Positions 53,872 to 60,271 of a DNA stretch of 64,000 bases are shown here, in pieces. A program made the translations under genes and the position numbers. How positions within the stretch are numbered: the first letter of the stretch is position 1; every line of letters starts with the position of its first letter. Source of the DNA: Diphasiastrum complanatum (taxonomy: Eukaryota; Streptophyta; Lycopodiopsida; Lycopodiales; Lycopodiaceae); contig CM055105.1 in NCBI GenBank assembly GCA_029204225.1, positions 17,805,353 through 17,869,352 on the forward strand. The letters are read 5' to 3'. The notes beneath the pieces are model-generated. The model was given only the letters and a program-made list of their open reading frames with translations. It was not told the origin of the DNA and did no database searches.

Positions 53872-55981
53872 AGAAGAAGAAGAAGAAGAAGCTTTATTAA
53901 CGCCTTTTCCATGCCAAAACGCATATAAGACGAACAAGTACAACAGGTAAAGTGGAACCAAGACGGAGCAATGTCGTCAAACAACATAACTGAAAAAAAA
54001 AACTAAGAAGAGGATAGATATGGTACGAAGACCATTTACAGATTCGAATGGCATCTCTTCAATGCTCCAACTCTCACACTAACTCTGAACACAGATATCT
54101 CATTAGTAGCAACAGTTTTAATATCTACAAAACGGATGATACCATCCCTATAGATCAGTAGCTTTCCATTTGTTATAGCCCTGTTTTGCCATTTTCCGTT
54201 CTGGAACCTGAATGAAAGTAAGGTCTTCATCCAGGTATATCGTAGTGCCCCGCAGAGTATTAGTAAAATGTATGTCAAGTACCAAAGATAATTGTTTATT
54301 TCCACTGTAATTTTTGGTATTTTGGTCTGTGCCAAGGAATGTGACAACTTGCAACATGGGAATGATATGTGCCACCCTTCCCAATTTTCACATTCCGACA
54401 TCCTCGTCACCAATCCCAAACATGGAAATTTGGGAATACATGCCACACCTCTAAGGCCACAACTATGCCACAACCCACATTGCCTTGTCACTATGCCATT
54501 GAGTTTTTTGTAAGGGACCCAACTGCAACTCCTTTAAAGGAGGGTCTTTAGGATCCGTAGTTGTTGATATTGATACGACGATATTAGTTGGAGGTTTTCA
54601 TATGATCTTCAGTTTCTTCTCCACCATTATCTTCCATGATGCTTTTATGTGATATTGTGTTCTTAGTACTTCACAATATTGGCCAACGGAGTTTTGGTCA
54701 AGCAGTTGAGCCCTTCATACTCTGCAGGTTGGCCAAGGTTCAAGTCTCCCTTTCCCTTGGCATAATTTTATCTATAAATCCCTAGGGGCAATAAATAGAC
54801 AAATTCCTTGACTTTGTGGAGGCACCAACGTGGTAGAGCATTAACTTGAACATATTTTGCTAAACTATCTCCTCCAACATCAATACTGAACTCAGTAAAA
54901 GTAATAGCTAGCTAAAATGTGTAGAATCTAGAGATACATCAGCATTTTTACTTTCAATACATGGAGGTTTCTTTTCTAACTGCAGAGCATTGTAAGAACA
55001 AATTTATTCTACGAAGTTTAAGATTCTTTATTCTCTATCTAAGAGTAAGATCGAGCATCTTTTCAGAAGTGACAATGCTTGATATACCTTGTCACACTGA
55101 GTAGATTAAAAAAGTTTGTACCTATAAAGACGTTCAAGCAGCTCAGCCGCCATTGTCTTCACAACATAGAACTCCGATCTGTACCCAGTCTGTCTGTTAG
55201 AATTCATCAAGAACAAGCATTTCTGTAAGATTAGAAGAGTCGATCTCACTAGAGAAAACTGTAATAAGGAATCTTTAGGATGAAGGCTCAATGAATGATC
55301 ATTAAAGAGCATGAGATAAATGCAAACCTAAGCATAACTCTTTAGAAATTGAGATAGCCTTTATGAAAGCTTAAGACACTGGAAAAAGTTCCTCACTTTT
55401 TTAAAAAGCGATGCCCTTCGATTTCAGAAGCCAATGATCCTGCCAATTTCTCACCACCTTGACCAATCCCATCAATCTTCTCATTCTTTTCCAGGTCTGG
55501 ATAGTTTGGAAAATTTGCCACCTTCAATTGAAATGATGTGATTTCTGCATTCAGCTACATAACAATAAAACATGGTTTGGGTAGCTGCTCAAGAAGGCAT
55601 CAATAAGGTGCATTTATTGGAGAAATTGGAAGACATATATTCAATAGGGTATATCTATGCTGATATAGAGACTCGTGGAGACAATGCTTGCACTATGTAC
55701 ATACAGTTTCATACAAAACAAATAGTAAATAAAGAATAAATCAACTTATCAATCATAAAAGAATTAAAAAAATGACATTCCATACAGAACATGGCCACAT
55801 TCAGAACGAGGCATTCTGTACACCCAGTTTTTATGATTTCAGGCTATGCGCACACCTAATAAAACAAGATGAAACATAGAGGGAAACTTAACCAGGATGA
55901 TAGAAGTAGACCTCATCATCATGGCTTGCTAAATGCTTCCATTCCTCCAGAACAGCAGAAAATGTCGTAGGAGGCAAGTCC
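35951..55981 (-). CDS. ORC3: ORC3, origin recognition complex subunit 3, C-terminal part (seven spliced exons)
   Basis: ORC3 is a core subunit of the nuclear complex that marks replication origins and helps load the MCM helicase. The exons are 55981-55893, 55544-55397, 55193-55122, 50681-50606, 37034-36862, 36548-36348 and 36053-35951. They total 862 bp, and all six junctions are GT-AG with matching phase, giving 286 residues and a TGA stop. Family-typical blocks appear in order: LPPTTFSAVLEEWKHL; HLIPPEALLFHEVFCF; a Cys-Cys segment followed by SMHDTSLLYSLSQG; NIHDCYQSF; and the last block, ARF..SITELQIVGLFRMPTKKRPDHVQRVFSI. These correspond to the end of the ORC3 insert and the C-terminal winged-helix domain as I recall them from plant and animal ORC3. 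The usual Trp of the HDWYQSF block is Cys here. Introns 3 and 4 are about 4.4 and 13.6 kb and are full of retroelements. The upstream exons were not found. Confidence 0.88.
36348..36548 (-). CDS. ORC3: ORC3 exon f
   Basis: The acceptor is GATGTTTTGCAG and the donor is ATACA|GTATCC. The exon encodes 66 codons: YSLSQGSDNIVNIHDCYQSF, then a Gln run and a basic Lys/Arg-rich linker (KGRDKKSPKRKRDLSKK) that looks like a nuclear localisation signal, then LLELDKASI. Reading through the donor would give a stop at 36299, so unspliced transcripts would encode a shorter end. Confidence 0.88.
36862..37034 (-). CDS. ORC3: ORC3 exon e
   Basis: The acceptor is ACAACTCCAG and the donor is TTCT|GTGAGT. The exon encodes 57 codons, from EISILGATNLLRNYVQALTA through KQIHADVLASHDYLHCTCC to SSSMHDTS. 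It starts in phase 0, as exon d requires, and ends with two bases that pair with the first base of exon f. Confidence 0.88.
38030..40233 (+). pseudogene. LINE (non-LTR retrotransposon): endonuclease and reverse transcriptase
   Basis: The endonuclease end is open at 38297-38935 (NGLSCWPSSGGYTCYPHSSG, then FDHSFLSIHLDS, the catalytic His block). Reverse-transcriptase blocks follow in shifted frames: FVDFRKAFDSI (about 39417), GVKQGCSLSPTLSGLYIDEL (39591-39650) and LLYANDVASLS (39727-39760). The catalytic YADD reads YAND. Its endonuclease is closely similar to 57880-58030. The copy is broken by stops and ends at an LTR. Confidence 0.88.
40234..40749 (-). repeat. LTR, probably solo
   Basis: The ends are TGTTG...CAACA on either strand. 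I chose the minus orientation because AATAAAG lies about 60 bp before that end. Its last 177 bp are repeated at 52920-53096 with one difference. No primer-binding site lies next to either end. The flanking pentamers (TGAGT and AATCG) do not match. The upstream half is rich in GACACGTGTCA words. Confidence 0.75.
40542..40700. repeat. 81-bp tandem duplication with G-box words inside the LTR
   Basis: TGTCACTCATGCATTGGACC at 40552 recurs as TGTCACTCATGCACTGGACC at 40633. Each unit carries ACACGTGT or ACACATGT palindromes, which resemble plant G-box/ABRE sites, in the upstream part of the LTR. Confidence 0.88.
40795..41030 (+). repeat. Degenerate CAGG-rich repeats
   Basis: Imperfect copies of ACCTGGTGCAGG and GACAGGTGATATC lie directly before the copia gag; they may be its leader. 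Confidence 0.7.
41088..41825 (+). CDS. Copia Gag, N-terminal domain
   Basis: The ATG at 41088 opens MAGLNDAMLSESSKLDGTNY SIWKFKMQ, a typical copia Gag start (an earlier in-frame ATG at 41070 is less likely). KEVWDILKNLYETVNQSRIL, LPLAYQNFVMMLSLRET and a Lys-rich tail follow. The frame is clean for 245 codons, better preserved than any other Gag here. It stops before the zinc knuckle. A matching knuckle-protease-integrase part of a copia begins at 47225, so the two may be halves of one element split by later insertions. Confidence 0.85.
   Translation: MAGLNDAMLSESSKLDGTNYSIWKFKMQNIFQDREYWEIVIGVEIPPTTDRELREYQKRRRKAHHIINLSVKDMIIPHIRDAAGPKEVWDILKNLYETVNQSRILFLTSKLHTLKMGTSESVTDYFTRVKDLRGQLIAVGESVQDSVLVSIVLNSLPLAYQNFVMMLSLRETRPPFNDLNDILLQEEMRRQNIVNRDDFKEHAFLAKKQEQSSKKGGKGKKKKKKQQDMDYNKYLHCILLVSIGK
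41856..42038 (-). other. Unidentified protein-like frame
   Basis: A 60-codon minus-strand frame with a coding-like composition (IRGEKPRSTMITDDPSDEAV, EKREKLWADNVKLGDS). I do not recognise it. It could be an exon of a DNA transposon gene or of a captured gene. Confidence 0.3.
42060..42835 (+). pseudogene. LINE 3' end fragment with C-terminal zinc-ribbon region
   Basis: CTSGEVESEEHFLFR is the typical Cys..GxxExxxHFLxxC end of LINE ORF2. NPVYYELRGRCHCLFRDSPI follows in a shifted frame, then SLISYVDPWCIALMLHEMFL. The last block is shared with 56740-56822 (SLIAYDDPQYVALMVREMFL), which ties both to one family. This fragment may continue the LINE at 38030-40233. Confidence 0.82.
42836..43341. repeat. 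GC-rich low-complexity stretch with a poly(C) run
   Basis: At 43075-43140 there are overlapping GGACGC/GCGTCC words, making it nearly self-complementary. At 43246-43262 there is a pure C run. No gene was recognised. Confidence 0.7.
43342..43985. repeat. Inverted repeat with arms of about 145 bp
   Basis: Left arm 43342-43486 and right arm 43845-43985 are reverse complements at roughly 88-90%, including ACCTAACCATTGCCCCCATG and CCCTCGCTATCTCTCTCTCC. The spacer of about 360 bp has no transposase frame. It could be a foldback/MITE-like element or an inverted duplication. Confidence 0.9.
44296..44520. repeat. Interspersed short direct and inverted repeats
   Basis: CCCTGTAGTGAATGGC occurs about four times between 44300 and 44500. 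Its partner GACCATTCACT occurs between the copies, so GTGAATGG/CCATTCAC can pair several times. The block directly precedes the large foldback. Confidence 0.8.
44655..45575. repeat. Large foldback: inverted duplication with a 4-nt centre
   Basis: The arms are about 44655-45142 and 45147-45575, with only CACT (45143-45146) between them. The centre reads GGTTTCTGATC / GATCAAAAACC. Shared blocks include CACTGCCCATTTCCTGAACT, GTGTCTGAGTTCAGGAAATG (its inverse), ACGTCAAACGTTT and GCAAGATTCT. Identity looks like 75-85%. Both arms encode the same protein-like stretch (FTAHFLNSDTQ.SSI.QAM...CKK), so a gene fragment was duplicated head to head. I do not recognise the protein. Confidence 0.9.
45576..46271. 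other. No gene; GT-rich low-complexity part
   Basis: From 46060 to 46230 there are irregular TTATGGTTGTGG / GATGATTATGG repeats. The rest shows no supported feature. Confidence 0.6.
46272..46357 (+). repeat. (CT)n microsatellite
   Basis: About 86 bp of pure CT. It lies directly 5' of the LINE-like 3' fragment at 46358-46742. Confidence 0.99.
46358..46742 (+). mobile_element. LINE 3' fragment with diverged tail
   Basis: It contains TTTTTTCGAGAT (46445), as at 56731. It ends with TGTCTTATGTGCCCTTGGGCA, then CAGACATTAATACATTTT, and runs into CT. That is the tail motif of the LINE family in diverged form. Confidence 0.68.
46743..46824 (+). repeat. (CT)n microsatellite following a LINE tail
   Basis: A pure CT tract starting directly after the tail motif at 46716-46742. 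Confidence 0.98.
46985..47240 (-). other. Unidentified exon-like frame with an AT-hook-like motif
   Basis: On the minus strand an acceptor-like GTTTTTGTGGTAG precedes GDPQAVPEVPFGRPRGRPAK RG and an acidic tail to a stop. GRPRGRPAKR resembles an AT-hook, a DNA minor-groove binder. It could be the last exon of a transposon-encoded or captured gene. It abuts the copia zinc-knuckle region on the other strand. Confidence 0.4.
47225..49376 (+). pseudogene. Copia B: knuckle, protease, integrase, broken reverse transcriptase, RNase H
   Basis: A knuckle (CAHCSKAGHTADKC, about 47310-47350) is followed by a protease with DLGATSHIT, where the catalytic DSG reads DLG (47531). An integrase piece gives ILRSDNGGKNSSKEF, TPAYTPQYNGVVERRNRTLI and MVGYSNSSHIYQLYNP. 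Reverse-transcriptase start QAWTLEPLPKGKKKVDCKWV, then the 199-bp module, then RNase H HYSDASWASCKDDNKSITGG follow. The integrase zinc motif and the reverse-transcriptase core are missing. It ends abruptly near 49376 against gypsy leader sequence. Confidence 0.88.
48892..49090 (+). repeat. 199-bp shared module, copy 2
   Basis: It lies in frame between the reverse-transcriptase block MVKISNIR and the RNase H block HLHLGLIYES, the same structural place as copy 1 (719-917). The whole frame 48664-49281 is open through it. Confidence 0.9.
49377..49745 (+). pseudogene. Gypsy leader and first codons of gag
   Basis: The stretch before the ATG at 49678 (GGAAAAATCTAGATCCAATC TCATTATCTG) matches the leader before the gypsy gag at 9763. 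The protein starts MAAPGAAPQEVNPIIVRRAP, comparable to VPPVIVRRSP there, and is cut near 49745. Confidence 0.78.
49795..50103 (+). pseudogene. Copia RNase H tail and possible LTR
   Basis: NQAYTSEVPSHLDLISKGEL, then CVKFVKSEDIVE, resembles the last copia block (HIEV.YH.IRDLISKGE..VKYVKSEDMVAD). The following 200 bp, ending TTTTTCCGCACATCACA, could be an LTR. Confidence 0.55.
50606..50681 (-). CDS. ORC3: ORC3 exon d
   Basis: The acceptor is TTTCTTTGATAATTTGCAG and the donor is CAG|GTGAGAG, both strong. The 76 bp encode QHLIPPEALLFHEVFCFTDV and NLLKQ. This is the most diagnostic short block, matching the IPxExxPFHEIFCFxxVDxL motif of plant ORC3. It is isolated by introns of about 4.4 kb upstream and 13.6 kb downstream. 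Confidence 0.88.
50682..52919. other. ORC3 intron sequence without recognisable gene
   Basis: It contains the tandem duplication at 52032-52193. At 52655-52740 there are repeated GGTTCAAACCGG / AAACCGGTTT words that are self-complementary. No retroelement domain was seen. Confidence 0.55.
52032..52193. repeat. Tandem duplication, 81-bp period
   Basis: TTACATCTACTATGCTATGT at 52032 recurs as TTACATCTACTGTGCTATGT at 52113. The copies differ at about three positions, so the event is recent. Confidence 0.95.
52920..53096 (+). repeat. Truncated LTR, near-identical to 40234-40410 in opposite orientation
   Basis: 177 bp match the reverse complement of 40234-40410 with a single difference by eye. 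It ends GTGTGCAACA and carries AATAAAG. Confidence 0.92.
53104..53770 (-). pseudogene. Unidentified coiled-coil-like frames
   Basis: Minus-strand frames 53770-53477 and 53400-53104 appear to be one protein broken by a shift. The second part (TIDAQQTEIASLPAVLSALQ, then LLEHQIHDTVECIARIPILE) is helical, like a LINE ORF1 or Gag-type protein. The family is not recognised. Confidence 0.35.
53782..53890. repeat. (GT)n(GA)n(GAA)n compound microsatellite
   Basis: GT units 53782-53811, GA units to about 53869, then GAA units to 53890. The GAA end touches the LINE tail, which on the minus strand reads tail-(TTC)n-(TC)n-(AC)n. Confidence 0.97.
53892..53990 (-). mobile_element. LINE tail (short 3' fragment)
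   Basis: The minus strand reads CTTATATGCGTTTTGGCATGG, then AAAAGGCGTTAATAAAGC, and runs into TTC/TC repeats. It is closely similar to the tails at 57210 and 58530. Confidence 0.82.
54036..54207 (-). other. Phase-compatible candidate terminal exon inside an ORC3 intron
   Basis: This segment has a good acceptor (CTTTCATTCAG) and an open frame of 56 residues (FQNGKWQNRAITNGKLLIYR ...) to a TAA stop. It would join ORC3 exon c in the correct phase, as an alternative to exon d. An AATAAAG lies about 140 bp downstream in a LINE tail. The ORC3 family match runs through exon d, so this would at most be an alternative ending that removes the winged helix. It may equally be chance or a remnant of another gene. 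Confidence 0.3.
54208..55121. other. ORC3 intron sequence, nothing recognised
   Basis: Apart from the candidate exon at its low end there is no supported feature. Confidence 0.55.
55122..55193 (-). CDS. ORC3: ORC3 exon c
   Basis: The acceptor is preceded by a good branch-point-like TTCTAAC (TTCTAACAG) and the donor is TATAG|GTACAA. The exon encodes QTGYRSEFYVVKTMAAELLE and RLY, a helix that corresponds to the segment just before the IPxExxxFHE block of ORC3. An upstream acceptor (TTATTACAG) gives a longer open frame but does not fit the phase of exon b. Confidence 0.82.
55397..55544 (-). CDS. ORC3: ORC3 exon b
   Basis: The acceptor is AATGCAG and the donor is AAAAAA|GTGAGG. The exon encodes 48 codons, with ITSFQLKVANFPNYPDLEK followed by a Gly-rich acidic/basic stretch. 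An alternative acceptor nine bases further upstream (TATGTAG) would add LNA but breaks the phase with exon a. Confidence 0.85.
55893..55981 (-). CDS. ORC3: ORC3 exon a (first exon seen in the window)
   Basis: The acceptor is TTTGCTACAG and the donor is G|GTTAAG. The first base completes a codon begun in an unseen upstream exon. The exon encodes 29 codons, including LPPTTFSAVLEEWKHLASHD, and the last G joins AA of the next exon to make Glu. Confidence 0.85.
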
Positions 55982-56651
55982 CTGTAGCAAAGCACAAATG
56001 TCAGACACTGTGAAGCTAGTTGCTTTCACATACCAATACCAAAAAGAGAAAACAGAAGGCATGGGAAAAATGATCAAGCCCAGACGTTAAAAGTCCAAAA
56101 TGTAACCAATTTTTTAGGAAAAAAAAATTTCTTATGAATTTTCAAGGGGCCATATAATTTCAAATACACCTGTATCTCATCCAAAGACCTTTCACAACGA
56201 TCCTTTCAAACCTACTAATGACTCAAATAACTAAGGTGCCCACCTAGATCACCAACCTTGCTCGTTCTCTGTTTCTTGTTCTAGTCTAGCTCAAACAGGG
56301 TTAGTAGACAAGCTCAAATTCTACAAGGCAAAACACACACGAATGTGCAAAAGTCTCTCTTCATTATAACATCAATTCATGCTTCACATATGTATCCAGA
56401 ATGGCCTTTTGTTAAGCAAAAGAACATATTCACTACTTGTTCTTCTACCAGCTTTGCCCTCATTGGCCTGCTTTTTTCTTATGCACTCTGCAGCTAAACG
56501 GCCAGGACAATTTCTACAAGAGATGCAATCTTTATTCATGCTTTACAAACCATGACTCTAGATACATTGAAAAAAATCTTGAAGAACCAATTGTTGACAG
56601 TAAAACATCACCACGAAAGAAAGATAAAAAGACTAATACTTTGTACATCAA
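55982..56651. other. Upstream ORC3 intron, no further exon found
   Basis: I looked on the minus strand for a preceding ORC3 exon with phase-2 end and found none I could support. Confidence 0.5.
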
Positions 56652-56671
56652 CCCCCCCCCCCCCCCCCCCC

Positions 56672-56729
<58 letters not shown>
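56652..56729 (+). repeat. Poly(C) and (CT)n microsatellite
   Basis: About 22 C residues are followed by about 56 bp of CT. It lies directly 5' of a truncated LINE. Confidence 0.98.
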
Positions 56730-56730
<1 letters not shown>

Positions 56731-57254
56731 TTTTTTCGAGATGCTCCGGTCACACTGTGGTCCCTTATAGCATATGATGATCCACAATACGTTGCACTCA
56801 TGGTCAGAGAGATGTTTTTACTATGACAGCACCTATGCCAGCCTCCGACTCACCCTGACGCACAACTCTAGATGACGTCGTTCTTCTCCCGCAGGAGACT
56901 GTGGATGGATCTTGGCTCAGATGACAGTGACCTTTCCTGACATAGAGACTAGAGACGACGTACTACCCATACTCATATTGTCCACAAAGCCACTACTCAA
57001 AGACGACCTCCTTGGCGACGTCAACAACACTTAACGAGACCACCTCCAGGCGTTATCCCCATTACATCTCTCATTGGTAGCAGCAGTATTTGAGGATAGC
57101 ACGATGTACCATTATCACTAGCCTTATATTGGCAGCCAGCAGACTCTCTTATATTCGATGTCCTTCATCATTGCAATGTACCAGATTCACTTGATATGTA
57201 CCTTTTTGTCTTATATGCCTCTGGGCATGGAAAAGACATTAATAAAATCTTCTA
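56730..57254 (+). mobile_element. LINE 3' end, 5'-truncated
   Basis: It begins inside the ORF2 C-terminus (FFRDAPVTLWSLIAYDDPQY VALMVREMFLL, homologous to 42395-42490). A 3' untranslated region follows, ending TTATATGCCTCTGGGCATGG AAAAGACATTAATAAAATCT TCT. The CT extension is minimal in this copy. Confidence 0.85.
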
Positions 57255-58041
57255 GGGACTTGGAGTCCCCGGGTTCGGGAGTACCCCGGGGCCTCATCCA
57301 CTCCATCTCAAGATTGGAGTATGGACCTGTGATGGTATACACTCATCTTCCATAGAAGGCGACCAAATTGATTTTATTATTGGACAGGATTTGCTGGTTT
57401 TTGTGGAGACTCATGAGAGGAGCGAGGGCTGCCCACTTTCCCAGAATACAGATGAGTTTTTGTGTACAAATCTAAGACTAGATCAGCTAGTGGTCGTGGA
57501 TCCGGAGGGGTATAGCATGCCTATACATGGAGTCTCTTCATCTGATCATCGAGTTCATTCGACATGACGAGCATGCACACTATATTTGGATTCGCATTGT
57601 TGGACAAGGACCTCTTTGTGGCATGTTATTTTCCTCCAGAGTCTTCGTCTTTTGACGAGGGCATTGGTTCACCCTACCTTGATCTCTCATTGGGCATTGT
57701 CAGAATCGTAGAGCGGGGGCATGGGCATATTTTCCTCACTAGGGATTTTAATGATAGGACATCATCGCGACAGTCAGAGTTTTATGACACCATCGACTAG
57801 CTCCGCGTTGATGCCCTTGACAGTGATGAGATAGGAGTTACCAGGATTTTCGAGACTAGTTTGGGACCTATTCCCCCATATGGTGAGTACTTACTACAGT
57901 TTGGAGAGGCCCATGAGTTAGCCATTTATAATGGCCTAACTTGTTGGCCAGATTCAGGCAGATATACTTGTCACTCTCACAGTGGTGGACATAGTTTCGT
58001 TGATTATCTCATGGGGTCACCATCCTCCACCACTTACGATA
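57255..58041 (+). pseudogene. LINE endonuclease fragment
   Basis: ACYFPPESSSFDEG, HIFLTRDFNDRTSSRQSEF (endonuclease Asp-Phe-Asn block) and HELAIYNGLTCWPDSGRYTC HSHSGGHSFVDYLMGSPS. The last part aligns with the LINE at 38270-38390. Endonuclease is fused near 58041 to a LINE 3' end, so the reverse transcriptase is deleted. Confidence 0.85.
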
Positions 58042-58564
58042 CGAGAGATGCTCCTACTGCGACGGGACCTATGTCAGAAACAACTCAACAAAGTCATGTT
58101 ATTTTTCAGCCTCGAATTACCTCCTCTAGGAGAAGACGACGGGACTTAGAGTCTGGTGATGATGATGATGACGACATGCCTGCCCATAGGGATCAGAGAC
58201 ACATACTCATGTTGCAACGTGAGCTACTCGACCTATCATGAGGAGATCTCATCCTCCTAGACGACGTTAGGCGACGTCAACGGCCACCAAAGTTCCCCTA
58301 TGCTGCAGCTCGTATCACATCCTTCTATAGCATCAGCAACACAGTACTGGATGATAGTGCTAGACCTCATTCATGACATTTAGCTGTATCTATGCTCCCA
58401 CATATTTCATCGCATCTATTTCAATTCATAGTATTTAGATAATAGATATGTTATTTTTGTTACTGTTTGGGAGACGTTTCATACGCTCCCATTGTTACCA
58501 CATACTTGACATGTACATTTACTAGTCTTATATACATTTTGGCATGGAAAAGACATTAATAAAG

Positions 58565-58566
<2 letters not shown>
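58042..58566 (+). mobile_element. LINE 3' end with tail
   Basis: A basic/acidic C-terminal stretch (SSRRRRRDLESGDDDDDD) is followed by an untranslated region. The end is CTTATATACATTTTGGCATGG AAAAGACATTAATAAAGCCT T, running into CT. Confidence 0.85.

Positions 58567-58623
<57 letters not shown>
58567..58623 (+). repeat. (CT)n microsatellite forming the LINE tail
   Basis: It starts directly after AATAAAGCCT of the LINE 3' end. Confidence 0.98.
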
Positions 58624-58626
<3 letters not shown>

Positions 58627-59004
58627 AACCAGTTTCCTAAAATACCATGGAAAAGTCTTGATGCTTTCATTTCTTGAGTAAGCACAAAAATACATAGACA
58701 CATTACGTGAAATTTTTTACCAAACAAATATTTCTGAATCACACACAAACCCTGATAGAACTTGTACTTTGAACCTTACAAATTTTGAAAAGACACAAGT
58801 TTTGTACTTTTGTTTTCCACTTATTGGTAATACATAAACTATTTGTTGTCATCCCACATGTGTAATTTCTCTACCAATCATGGTTGCTCTTTTTTTAACT
58901 TTTAAGTGCTACTTTGCATGTACCCACTATGTAGACATATTTGAATGGCAATATCTTTCAGCCAGCACAACTAGTTAGGAGACACACAAGAGAGCATTTA
59001 TTTC

Positions 59005-59130
59005 TCTAGCTAGGAGTTTCATGTATCTTTTGTTGATTAAGTTTACTCAACTCTACTTTTGAAGGTGTTCTATATGCAACATGTACATTTTCATATTATG
59101 TGCCTTTTGACATGGAAAAGACAATAATGC

Positions 59131-59132
<2 letters not shown>
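59005..59132 (+). mobile_element. LINE tail (short 3' fragment)
   Basis: AACATGTACATTTTCATATT ATGTGCCTTTTGACATGG, then AAAAGACAATAATGCAG, running into CT. It is a diverged copy of the family tail. Confidence 0.75.

Positions 59133-59175
<43 letters not shown>
59133..59175 (+). repeat. (CT)n microsatellite forming the LINE tail
   Basis: A 43-bp CT tract directly after the tail motif. Confidence 0.98.
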
Positions 59176-59179
<4 letters not shown>

Positions 59180-59189
59180 GGCCAGGGAT

Positions 59190-59365
59190 GGCGGATGCCT
59201 CCATTGCTCTGCTGTGGGCGCCCTCCATCGCTGTTGTTGTTGGCCCTCCATCGCTGCTCTACCCTGAGCTGCTGGCCCTCCATCGCTACTCTAACCTATC
59301 CCTCCATCGCTGCTCTACCCTGTTGTTGCGGATCTGCTCCATCGCGATTGCTCCATCGCTGTCCA
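59190..59365 (+). repeat. Minisatellite-like repeats
   Basis: CCCTCCATCGCTG and CTCCATCGCTGCTCTACCCTG occur at least five times in irregular spacing. It is GC-richer than its surroundings. Confidence 0.85.
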
Positions 59366-60271
59366 CTGCCGGTTCCCTGCCGCTGCAGGTGCGCCCTGGC
59401 TATTGTTGATCTGTACTTCTGCAGGTTTGAGCGCCCTCCTCCATCGCACAAAAAGATATGCCACGTCGCAAAGGAGCCGTTGCCTCTACTCCTGAACCAT
59501 CCTCCGTTTCCAGCATGGCTTCAGCATCTTCTTTACTTGGTCTCAAACTTTGTAAATAAGCTTTTGGTAAATAAAAGCTATTGTAAACCTTGAATTTGCT
59601 TCAACAAAATTTTGAAGAAAGGGGGGGGAAATAAAACAAAAGTACACAATTGTACTTGCAGACTGTACCTGCTACAAGTATAGACCTGTGTACCCTTTTT
59701 CTTGTTTTTCTTAGCCTCTTTCTTGGGCTTAATCCACCTCTTTGTAATCTTTCACCTGCACACGAAGAAAAATTGGTAAATCCTTCATCCTTTTCACTTT
59801 TGGGGAGGAAATTTGAAGTTTTTTCCTCCACCTCCTCATGAACGTACGGTTGTACCAGCACCTTCTCCTTTGTCTAAGGACAAGCCTTAGAGGATATTTA
59901 GGTGTATCTTTAGGCCATAAGGCCATGAGGTCAAGGCGGTGACCCAAAAGTTGGGTGGGGATGTGACCCAAGTGACCCTTGGGTGAGGTGGCGTAAGGAG
60001 GGTGGTGGCCATGTGAATTGAGGGTAGGTGGACCCCATAAGGGGATGCCACTTGTTTTAGGAGCCCATGTGCTTGCTAGGTGGCGACCATAAGGCCCGCC
60101 ACCCAGCAAGGCCTTTTTTTTTTGGAAGGAAAAGAAGTGGGTATAGGCTCCATTTCCATCATTGAGGTGCTTATTGTGGCTTAGTCTCCTTGAGTAGTGG
60201 TCTCAAGTTCTCTAAGTCCTTTTGTTGCGAAGCCCTTGCAGTTTTTTCTTTGCCTTCTTTCTTAGAGCGCC
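59366..60271. other. Probable 5' LTR/leader of the gypsy element
   Basis: It lies just upstream of gypsy gag. At 59880-60110 it is G-rich (GGTGACCCAAAAGTTGGGT and similar words). I could not set LTR ends or a PBS. Confidence 0.4.

Noticed and set aside
59601-59861. Minus-strand basic frame (RKRLRKTRKRVHR) as an upstream ORC3 exon
   Set aside because: It has no similarity to ORC3 blocks I know, and the flanking splice signals do not give a consistent phase.
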